Source: Clostridia bacterium
Lineage (GTDB): Bacteria > CBDUZB01 > JAGLHV01
Direction: 5' to 3'
Length of the DNA: 40,111 nt
Assembly (NCBI GenBank): GCA_030595925.1
Contig: JAUVLC010000008.1
Span: forward strand, 1-40,111
Shown: positions 17,245 to 29,200 of the stretch, piece after piece
How positions within the stretch are numbered: the first letter of the stretch is position 1
How the letters are laid out: each line of letters starts with the position of its first letter
The notes under the pieces: model-generated
What the model saw: the letters and a program-made list of their open reading frames with translations, nothing else
What the model was told of the DNA's origin: nothing
The model's database searches: none
Made by a program: the position numbers and the translations under genes

Positions 17245-20200
17245 ATGTCTTTGATTCAAGGTGCGGACGGAAAATATAGATCGTGGATTAAAATAGTGGC
17301 AGGGATAACGTTGAGTTTTTTTATCTCTACTTTTTTACCCAATTATGCTTATGCTCAGGTCTCAATTTTATCCAACGGTATGTCGGCAGAAATGGCTTTG
17401 AAAGAGGTAATGATTAATCCTGAAAAATTAAAATTACCTACCAGTTTTGGTAAAATTGTGGATTCTCATATTGGGGATGGAGACAAATTACTTGTTTATA
17501 TCCAGGATTTGCATGCTAATTATGAAGTGCAAAGCAATATTTATGGTATCCTGGAAAACTTAACTAAAACCTATGATTTAAAGGTGGTGGGGACGGAGGG
17601 GACAGAAGGAAATATTGATACCTCTTTACTTTCTAATTTTCCTTTGAAAAAGGTAAAAAAAGAAGTCGTGGAATTTTTTATGAAAAGAGGAGAGATAACC
17701 GGGCCGGAATGTCTTTCCATTATGGGTAAAAACCCTCCTCTTTTATATGGTGTGGAAAAAAATGATTTGTATCTTAAGAATCTGGAGATGTACAGGACTT
17801 CTCTGGAAGATAGAAAAAAATTAAAAAAATCGTTAAAATCATTAGACATTATTATTGAAGTTCTACAGAAACAAATTTATTCAGCTGAAATTTTAAGCCT
17901 GGTAAACAAACTTTCTTCATATCAAAAAAATGAAATCTCTGTGGTTGATTTTGTTCTTTATCTGCAGGCAAAGGCCGGGGAGTGTAAAATAAGTATAGAA
18001 AAGAGGTTTAAGAATTTAGCCATATTAGTAAAATTAATTCATTTAAGGCAAAAATTAAATTCAGGTAAAAGTTTACAGATAGAAACAATGGCTATAGTAT
18101 CAAGACTTTCCAGGATAATGACTGTGGGAGAAATAAGAGAATTAACCCGAAAAAGCCAGGAAAGTAAAGAATTGGAAAGTTATTATTTGTATTTAGAAGA
18201 TTTAGCCGGGAAATATAAAGTGGATTTAAAATATTACTTTCCTTATTTAGCTACTTATTTCAAGTATATGGAACTTTCACGAAAATTGAATAGCGTGAAA
18301 TTAGTAGAAGAACAGATAAGATTGGTAGATGAACTGATTAATCTCTGGTGTAGGACTAAAGAAGAAAGAGAAATTATTCATCTGACCAAAGTAATTGAAA
18401 TAATGAGGAAATTTATTGATATAAAGATGACCGGATGGGATATTGAATATTATCTAAAAAATAAAAAATTTTTTGACCGGGATAAAATTATAAAATTTTT
18501 AAAAAAGGAAATAAAAAAATATAGAATAGATCCATCCCGGGATATGCCTCCGGATGCTCTTCCGATGATTCTTGGCCGGTATGATTTGAATAAATTAAAT
18601 GTTATACCGGATTTTAAGAAGGTTCTTACTACCAGTGAGGAATATTATGCTACTGCCGTTAGCAGAAACGAGTTTCTGCTGGAAAACAGTTTAAAAAAGA
18701 TGAAAACAGAAGAAGATTCCGTAATAGCTTTGGTTACCGGAGGCTTCCATACCCCGGGAATAACCCAATTAGCTAAAGAAAAAGGCCTTTCCTATGTGGT
18801 TGTTTCTCCTAATATTACTCAAGCAGTAGATAGCAGTAGATATTTTGCCCTTTTAGAAGGCAAGCGAACCCTGTATAAAGATTTATTGCTGGAACAAAGT
18901 GAACTTTTGCTGGCCGTTGCCTCCGGTTTTATCAATAAGGAATTTTCAAGAAAAATAGTTGGCTTAATTACTAATTCTCTAATTAGAATGTATAAAAATA
19001 AAGGATGGTCAATGGAGGACATAAAGGATGAGATTGAGGGTGTTTTTAGCCGAACTAAGGTAAAAAACCCTGAATTTCAGTTTCAATGGGTTGAAGAATT
19101 AACTGTGAAAGATAAAAACCGAGAGGTATATTCGTTTAAGGTATTTAAAAGTGATACGGAAGAGAATAAAGGAATAAAAAGTATTTTGGCAAATAGCACA
19201 ATTAGCGAGGGGAAAAGGGTCTGGTCAAGTAAGTTTATGGATTTGAATGATGCAAAGAAAAAAACATTTGAAATAAAACGGACTCTCACAAGAAAACGGA
19301 ATTCCCTTAAAGGACAATTAGGTTTACGGATTGCTAATTCGATTAATTTTCTGAAAATGGGTTTGCGGATGCAATATTTTATGCATCTGACAGGAAGGGT
19401 GCAGAAAAGAGTTAAACAACAAATTGCAGGCAATATAGCTATAGTTAAAAGTAGCTTTCGTTTCCTTTTTCCGGTTTCACAGGCTATGCCTGCAGGAGAA
19501 ATTAAAGAAACGGTTGCTGAAAAAATAAAAACAGAAGAAGTTAAGCCTGTTGAAAAAAAGGCAGAAGCGGTTAAGCCATCTGTTGAACCTGTAAAAACCG
19601 TAGAAGCATCATTGGATGTAGTTTCTGATTTAGAGCAAGTAAAGGGACTTTATGAGCAAAACTTAACGGAATTTACAACCCCTTCTCCGGAAATTAGTGA
19701 AGAGAAAATGAGGGAAGAAGCAAATAAAGGTAAAATCCTTATTCAAAAAGGGAAGTTTGCCATTCTTAATCGGATTGCCCATGGCAAAGGAGTTAATTTA
19801 GAAGAAAAGATTAAAGAGTATGCCCAAAGCAAAATAGAAGAGAAACAAGCTCTGGATGCGAAACTATCTGATAACGAGGACTTATCGGAATTGTTAAAGA
19901 GTTTAAATAGTGAGTCAACGAAAGATTTTAACAAAGCAATGGAAGAAATCGTCTCGGGTGAAATGAATATTGAATCCGAGAATTTTTGGGAATTAATGGC
20001 TTTAAACGATAATGCAGTAGAAATCTGGAAACTTATCTGCAGCGAAATATCTAAACAACAGGCATTAAAAGAAGCGTTAAAACCAATTACAGAAGGATTG
20101 ACTCAAGAAATCAAGCAAGATTTGCTGGCTGAGCAAGGAGAATTTACCGATAGTATTTTGTATAAAGCACAACTTAATCTTGATTTAGCTTGTTTGATTA

Positions 20201-23200
20201 ATAATACTGATTTTGCTAAAGGATTATATGAAGTTCAGGATTTAGCTGCTTCTTACATAGCGAAAGATGGTGGTGCATTTGTAAAGGTTCGTACGGGTGG
20301 AGGGAAAACACTCATTGGTATGTTGCCTGCTTATCTGGTTGCACTGAAAGGAGAAGTTGCCTGTTTTGTTACCCGTGATGCTACATTGGTAAATCAGTTT
20401 GTTGAAGATAGCCGGGTACTTGCTTCTATTTTAGGTGTTGATATAGAAACATTTTTACGGGAAGGGAATAATGCAAATACGCCTGACAAGCAACGGGAGA
20501 TACTCTCTGTCAGTCCAAAGAATCAAAAAATAAGTCGAGGTAAGATTGTGGTTACCACTACCAGTGATTTAGCTTTTACCAAAGGTTCGGATATGAAGCT
20601 TAAAAAAGAGGAAAAAGTTATTCCTGAAAAACTTAATTTAATTTTTGATGAAGTGGATATGTCCGGGGCAACACAGGCTACTATGGCTTATGTAGAAGCA
20701 TTAGGCGCAAAGGCTTTAAAAGATGGTGCATTAAAAGCAGGTATTTTTGCTGATTGGTTAGCTGAGGAATTGGTTGGGGAGGGGGTTGATGAAATTCGTA
20801 AAGCAGTGGTAAATGCGGAAGAATCAGGAAAGACAGAAGAATTTTCCTCTAAAACAGGTTTGGTGCAGGTTAATGTTACGGCCGGAAAAAAAGGAACGTT
20901 AAACATGGTTTCGGGGGCAGATATTGTTATTAAACAGTCTTACGATACAGCTCAGGCTAAGGGATTAGAGTTGGGAAAATATGAAGAATTTAAAGAGATG
21001 GTTGAGTCTCAGCTTACTGCCCAACTTTTACGTGAATTGGGTATCCATTATGCAATTCGGGAAAAAGACGGAAAAATAGAATCTGCGTGTATTGAAGGGG
21101 CAACGGGCGCAGTGACTAATCAGCGTGAGAAGAATATTCAGAAAGCTATTGAAATAAAAGAATATAGAAAACGCAATTTTGAAGGGCAAATCCTGGGGGA
21201 ATCACAGACCAATAATAGTCTTACCATTCATTCTCTTATTGGACATGCTGCTCAATCTAAAGGTCTTATAGCGGGAATGAGTGGTACATACGGTGAGGTT
21301 GTAAGGAGAGAATTGGCAAAAACGGCGCAGAAAGATATTTCTCTTATTGGAATAGATGTGCCTGACCATTATAAGAGCGTAGCTAAAGACGAGGGATTTA
21401 TTTCCGGAGATACGGACATTTCTACTATGAAAGGTGTTCTTAATTGGATTAGTAAAATAAAAAATGAAAGAAAAGGTGCACCAATGATGATTGCTTTGAA
21501 TTCAGATAATGCCGCACGATGGGTAATTGAACAGGTTAAAGAATCATGTAATTTAGGAGAACTTGCTTACGGAAAATATAAGAAAATTAAAGTGGTTGGA
21601 CCGGAGACTACCCTTGAAGAGATGGCCGATATAGAGGCTCAGCGCAAGCCGGATACCCTGGTTTTTTACATGGTTTCTGAAGCTACTTCTGATTCCCAGA
21701 TAGAATTTATTCGTAAACATGGTGGTCAGCCGGATACATTACTTATTGGCGGAAAAAGTATCGGACGCGGATTCGATGCTAAATTTGGAACGATTAAAAT
21801 TGGCGAGATTAAAAAGCAAATAAAACAGATGTTGGGAAACACAGAAATGGCTGAAAGTACTACTTCCTTAATGATGAGAATGCTTGATGATTTAAGGGCT
21901 GACCGGGATACAAAGAGCAGAGAAGAAAAGGAGAAAAATGTTCAAAAATACTTTGATATTGTGCATAATCTGTTAGAAGAAAAAGGAGTTAGTCAAGATA
22001 TATTAGCTGAATTTAAAGAAATGGAGCGTCGGATATTTGCCCGTGAGATCTATGGTTTTCAAGAAGCATATCAGGAAGATGACTTAACCCTTGAGGAAAC
22101 AGACCAGAGAAAAGGAAGGATTGCCCGTCAAGAGGCTCCTGGTTCAGCATGGAAGATAGTTTGTTATCAAGAGGGACAAAGTAAATTTAGGGATATGGCT
22201 GACATTGAACAGGGAATTGAATCTCCGTTGACCAATATGTCGGGATTAGTTACGATACTTAAATCCCTTATGGCAAGAAAAATTAGTCTAAAAGAAGCAT
22301 TTAAAGAGGCTACCCAAATTTCGTTAATTGATAAATTACGCGTATTTGAAAATTCCGGGCAGGCTGCTTTTCGTAAAAAGGACACCTTACGTAAAGAGTA
22401 CATAAAACTTTCTCAACGCAAAAACGAGATAGAAGAGAAACTTGATAGGTTGGAAAAAATAGAAGAGCAGGAAAGACCGGTATTGGAGAAAGAATTAGAA
22501 GCAATAAAAAAGGATATTGCAGAAATAGATGAAAAAACAATCGAGCTTAAAAAATATGCTATAAACAGATTAGAAACAAGTGATTCCCATTATCGATTGG
22601 CTACAAGGAACCGCAGCCTTGCGGCTACCGGGTTTTATGAAAAAACAGAAAGAGCCCGTTGGAGTATTTTTAAAACCGAGGTTGGTAAACGTAGTATCCT
22701 AAATTGGATTGCTCAGGCAATGAAGATAAAACAATCTTTCGATCAAAAGATATTAGCCAGAGCAATGCTTAAAACAGAGATTAAAGGTTATAAAAAACTT
22801 TCTAAGAAAGAAAAAGACCCTGGCCAACTTAGCGAAGCCTATGAGCGAATGATTCGCCGTTTGGAAGGAGCTTTAAATATCGAACTGAAAAATTTAACCG
22901 AAGAAGCCCTTACCTCCAAAGAATTAAAAACTAAACAGGTTGTTAATTCTGTAATGCAGGAAATTAGCAAACGGGGAGAAGAGAATATTTTTTATGTAAA
23001 TCCAAAGAGTAAAACAGGTGTTCTTGATGATGCTTTCAATCTGCTTAAATCCGAATATATTGAATATGCAGAAAACCTGCAGCAGAAGAATATGGCTATT
23101 CCTTTGATTCCTGATTTTTTTAAGGTACAAGCTTATAAAATAGCCCTTTTTTACCGGCATCAGAAAGATATGAGCAGGATTGTTTCTTGTATGACTCGGG

Positions 23201-26200
23201 CGATGAAAGAAGAGTGGAATAAAAAAATAACTGCTGAGGATTTAGATAAAAATAACGCTGGTGTTGATCTTGAAGCAATTATTCAAGAAGCAGAAGTTGC
23301 TATGCCCGGTATTCTTCAGAGGGGTGAGTTAATGGCAGGGCAAGAGGAGAAAAAATTAAAGACGCAAGTGGCAAAGGGTTTAAATAAAAGTATTTCCTTT
23401 GTTTCTAATTTTATGTGGGGTGCACGGGGAAGGGTCTTCGGTAAAATGGAGGGAAAAGTAAAAACAGTTGCTGAAAAACGGGGTGTAGGGATAAGTGTCT
23501 TACCGGCGGTAAGGGGGATTGGCCCTTCTCATAATCAGATGAAGGTTGCAGAATACAAAGAGGAAAGTGCACAACAGGTTGAAGAGGAAAATAACTGGAG
23601 GGAAAATAATATAATAACAGTAGAGTGTCAGGATTTGGTCAGGGAGCTTCGTCTTGAAGTAAAGGAGGAAGAAAAAAAACCGCCATCGGAAGGTGAAACG
23701 GAAAAAATCGAGGAAAAAACAGAAAAAGAGGTTGTAGAAAAGGATGTTACTCCTGCACCTGTTTTGACTAACGAAATGATTGCCGGTTTCGGAGGAGATG
23801 CTGATGAAATAAAGAAGGGTTTGGATAATATTTCTCTTAATATTGCTAACGTAAACGCAGACACGAAACCGGAAGAGGTTAACAAAATTTATGAAGAATT
23901 AAATGGTGTCCGCCGGAAGATTTCCGAGCTTAGCCGTAAATGTCGGGGTGTAGAAGTCCCGGTAGATTTGAGTAATGAACTTAAGGATACATTTGAAAAG
24001 GTGACAAGTGAACTTGGGGAACTTAATAATCAGGCAATTAAGTTAAATAGACAGCTTGATGAGAAAACAGGTGTGCATATAGTTCCTTCTCGCATTAGTA
24101 TAACGAAAGCTATCAAAAAGATTGATGAGAGAATTTTAACCTTTACCAAGAACATTGCTTCCAACAAATTGGGTAAACCGGTTTTAATACTTTCTTTAGG
24201 GGCAGTATTTGCTGGTTTTCTTTTTATTCTTCTTAGTGGTTTTTCTTTTGGTATGTTTCCTATTTTAGGTTTAGCTTTGACACCATTAATGACTACTTTT
24301 TCTTTCTTTAAAAAAGTTAAGGAAGAAAAGAAAGAACCTGATAAATCCAAGGCTGGAGTAGTTGGTAAATTAATGAGCGGTATTACCGGCAAGTTTAAAT
24401 CTCTTAGTGGTGGAGGTGGGCCTCCGGCATCCTGGACCAATCTTTTTATTGCCGGTATAAGTCTCGTTGTAATTGGTATCGCTTTAGCTCTTGGTCCGGC
24501 AGTTCTTTTAGTCGGTGGGATAGCTCTTCCTGCCGGGATTGCTCTGGCAGGATTTAGTGCTGGTCCTTTAGGTGGTCCTATAATGTTGATTTTTATGGCT
24601 ACTTCTCTGCTTAAAATGAGTAAGCTACCGGATAGGATTGCTAACTGGATTGCCAAACCATTGAGTAAGCAGAAGCAAAAACGAGAAAATGTGAAGGCGT
24701 TAACTGAACTCAAACTACGTCTTGAACAAAATATTCGTGAAAAGAAAGAAAATATCCCTCCTCCTATAGAAAAGTTGAAAATAGAGGCAAGAAATATGGC
24801 AGGAATTCCAGTAGAGATACCAGAGGAAGAATTAGAACAAAAATTAGAACCAGCAAAGTGGGAACGCTATAATAATGTTCTTACCGGCTTAGAGAAATAC
24901 TGGCATAGTGTAGAAAGAGAGCTTTTAAAAGAGGCACTTAGCCAGAGTGAAAAGGATATTACTGTTGCCGCCAAGCTAAATAAGACGGTAAATGATGCCG
25001 CCATTGCTGCTTTTTCTGGATTGCGGATGGGCATTGAAAGGAATAAGAGAAAAGAAACATTACCTCCTCCTGAAAAATTACGGGAGCTTTCCTATACTCA
25101 AATTGGGAAAGATATTCCCGAAGAGGAAAGAGAAGCAGAAGCCGATAAAATAGCGAAACATTTAGAAGAATACTGGTTTACCTCCGAGCAGGAACTTTTG
25201 GAGGAACGAATTACTCAAGCCAAAGAAGATATGGGTAATATGGTTAAAATAGCAGAGGTTCCCCGCTGGGAATTAATTGCTAAATATGCCGAAGGGATTG
25301 CCCAGGCAAAAGAGAAAGAACCTTTACGCAAGCAAGAAGAAAGGAAATTATCTTCTCATATTGCCGCAGAATGGTCTATTCAGGAAAATCCCGGGAAAAT
25401 CTTTAAGTCTTATAATACATTAATTACTTCAATCAAGGAATCTAAATATTTGGAAGAGGAGGCAAAAACAACTCTTATTAATGCGGCTAATGAAAAAATT
25501 ACGAGATATATTACAGGATTATTAGCAACATGGTCTGTGCAAACAGAATCGGCAAGTATCTTTAAATCTCAAAGGGTATTAATCAAGTTAATTGAAGAAT
25601 CCAAATATTTGGAAAAAGAGGCAAAAGAGGGACTAATTAATAAGATTAATCAGAAGCTTACTGAATATATTGAAGAGGTATTGGCAACCTGGTCGAGTCA
25701 GAGAAAACCCGCTGATGTTTTTAAGGCTCAGGCGAGGTTAATTGAATTAATTAAACAATCTAAATATTTGGAAAAGGAGGCAAAAACAGTTCTTATTAAT
25801 GCGGCCAATGAAAGGATTATTGAATATATAAATGAGGTGGTAGCGGAATGGTCGATTCAGAAAAAGGTTAAAAATATCTTAAAATCTCAGAAGGTATTAA
25901 TTAGTTTGATAGAAGAATCCGAATATTTGGAGGATGGTAAGAAAACAGTTCTTATTAATAGAATTAATCAAAGGATTAATGAATTAGACAAGGAAAGAAA
26001 GGAATATTTTAAAAAGGAAGTAGTAGAGGCTGAGGTTCCGGAAGTAGAGGAAGCAGTGGTGGTCAAGGTTCCGGAAACGGAAGTAAAAGAAGAAATAGAG
26101 AAATACATTGAGAAAAGAATAATCGCAATAAAGGTAAATGAAGGAACAAAGCGGGGAATAGTTAGTGTAGATGTTTCAGGGGTAAAAGAAGGTGAATTAA

Positions 26201-29200
26201 CTGCTGAAGCAAAAGAGGAAATAAACAAGATACTTGAGAAATGGCAAGACGATAAAAGCGTTAATAAGGTTATTTTGATTATTCCAGCGAGCGTAAGTTG
26301 GGGAAAGATTAAGCTACCTAAAAAAATGAGAAGTAGTATAGTTATAAAGGATAATGGTAAATGGGCTATTGCTTCTTCTTATAAAGATAAGGAAGTTAAA
26401 TCGTTGATAAATGAGTATGAAGTTATAGATGATAAAGCACTGGCGGAGATAAAAGAGCGGTTGCTTACGGCTACACCTGAACCAGTGTCTGATATCCCGC
26501 AAGGAGTAAAGCAAGGTTTTGGAGTAACGGCAAGGCCATTTATCGCTGTGCATCAAGGTATAGAGGAGCAAGTTAATGCTATTCTTGAGGGATTAAAACT
26601 GAGGAGGAGAGAGGTTATTTTAACCTCGAAAGAAAAGGGAAAGATTACTGCTGCTTTGGGTTTATTAAATAATGAATTTCCTAAATTCGCTGCAGGCGAA
26701 GAATTATCCGAAGAGATATCTGCTGCTATCCAGGAAAATCTAAAAGAGTTCATCGAAAATCCAGAAATGCTGAAGGTTATTGAGGATAAATGGTTTGTTA
26801 GAGATGATTCGGGGGAAATTACTGCCTGGGTAGGGGCGTTTTTAGATGGACCGGATACATTTCTTTTAAAAGCAATGGTTGGGGGAGCAACAGAGCAACA
26901 ATTAGCCGGTGGTATCTTACATGAGCTATTGGAAAGAAATGGGATAAAACATAATGAGGCAGTAGATTTAATTAATAAGTTTGTCGGTAATGAATCAGTG
27001 GAAGAACGGATGGAAAAGATTGCTTTGGAAGACAGAGAGAAAGAACCGGAACCGAAGGTTCAAGAAAAAATTGCATTAATCATGGCTGAAAATATTAAAC
27101 AATTAGTTAAAGAATTGGGATGTTATGATGATGGAGTATCTGAAGATTTGATTAAAATGGTTAGTAGTTGGAATTTGGAGGAAAAGCCTTTTCTTGAAGA
27201 AATCTATGAACAGCTTAATCGGGCAAGGCAAAAATACAAGGACGGTAAGATATCCGAAGAGGTGCTTAACGAAAGAGAATTTATTTTGATAGAGCTTCTT
27301 AGCCAAAAAATTAAAGAAGAAATTGATTTAAACACGGATAATACTAAATTCTTTGATTTAGTCGAAGTCATCAAAAGTAAGCAAGCTCAGTGTATCGGTT
27401 ACTCGCAGTTGATTTATATATTAGGCAGTTCTCTCGGCTTTGTAGTTGATATTGTAAATCTGGAGAATTTAGATAAATTTAGAGAAGAAACGAGTCAGTT
27501 AGAAGGTGAAGGACATGTAAGTTGCTTACTGAAACTCTCTAATGGTGAGAGTGTAGTAGTTGATTTATCCTTTGAACCAATAATAATAAGTAAGCCATTT
27601 ATTTTAGAAAAGGTATTTAGTAAAGTCAATCATTATTGGGAACTCAGAGATGAAAATATTCCCTTACCTTTAAGTCTATATCCAAAAATACAAATACTCA
27701 ATGGTGATGGATTGGTTGCCTGGGTATATAATAATCGCGCAATGGTTGATTATAAATTGGGCAATTATGATCAAGCCCTTTCTAACTGTAATAAAGCTAT
27801 TGAACTTAATCCAGAATTTGCTATGGCTTATAATAATAAAGGAGCTATTTATTCCATGGAGGAAGAATATGATAAAGCCATTCTTGCTGTTACTCAGGCT
27901 ATTGAGTTTATTCCAGAAAATGATGATTTCTATGTCAATAGAGGAATTGTTTATGCTGAGTTAAAAGAATATCAGCAGGCCATTACTGATTTTAATACGG
28001 CGATTAAGCTTAATACAGAAAGTGCTGAGGCTTATTGTTGTCGAGGACTTTCTTATGCCTATTTAGAGGAATTTGAAAAAGCTAAACAAGACCTAATTAG
28101 AGCAGTCAGCCTCAATCCAGACTTAGAGGCAGAGATTAAAAATGAGATAGAAGAATCGGGATTAAGTCTCGAATTTGAAGAAATTGTAAGAGGTAAAAAA
28201 AGTGTCGTTGGCAAGAAAGTTTTTAGCATATTTTTAGCAATAATAGGGTCGACTATATTCGGGTTATTTATAGGTACAGGTGCTATTGGTATAGCGGCGG
28301 CAGCGCCGGAAGTGGCGATAACAACAGGAATAATGTTAAATTTCCCGGTGATCGGAATGGTAGTGTTGGGTATTGTGTCAATGGGTATGGTTTTGAAATG
28401 GATAGTAAAAACAAAAGGAATAAGAGGCGAACCCCGGATAATAGATTCTAGTATGGACCCATCCAGTGATGATATAACTCAGATTAACTATAGTGATGGA
28501 ACAGAAGTATTCATTTATCAGCCTAATTATAGAGAATTTTGTGACTATTTTGGACAAGAGGCAATAGAGCATTTATTTGTTGGTCTGGCAGGCAGGAATT
28601 TCCTTAAAAAAGTGACTGGTTTACGTACGCGTGCTGACATTCCACAAATTTTTGGGTCAGCTCCATCACTTGAAGATACAGTAAAAGGAAAATTGGTAAG
28701 GACTGACTTTGGATCATTCAGAAGACATATTATAGAAGATAGAGTGGAAGTAAAGGTTCCTGGAGATTCTGAACGTCACGCAAAAGTATCAAGGCAGAAT
28801 TTCTCTTTTGCTATAGGTTTATTAAGAAAATACGGTCAGAAAGCAAAAGATATATTATTTGAGCCAATAATGTTCATTGAATTACCCAAAGAAAAATGTA
28901 GTCTTTATCGTGGAAAATTTAGTTACAAGGATTTAAATATAGCTGTTTATAAACATTATGAATCGCGAAGGTTTAATCATGTTACACACGGATACATAAA
29001 AGAAGTTGCTGAACATACTGGTAAAGATGAAAAATATCTTTATTACCAGATGGCAACTATGCCTTCTAAAATATTGAGAATGTTTCACGATGCTGGGATA
29101 ATGCTTTGTGGGGAAGCGCATCTTAATAACTTTGCTCTTACTAAAGAAGGAGAAGTAAGATTTGTCAGTGATTTTGGGGCAGCCAAAAAAATATCCAAAG

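Noticed and set aside
902-22631. Short palindromes as a CRISPR array
   Set aside because: Copies are few, scattered over 20 kb, in both orientations and without regular spacers or cas genes.
24030-24713. Minus-strand frame of 227 codons
   Set aside because: Shadow of the membrane segments of giant gene 2. It is Pro/Lys-rich without any recognisable motif.
26860-26960. HELLERNG in module A as a zinc-protease motif
   Set aside because: It is HExxE rather than HExxH in both copies, and no third ligand pattern is evident.
27701-27964. Plus-strand frame of 87 codons
   Set aside because: Off-frame reading within the TPR repeats, without its own start signals.
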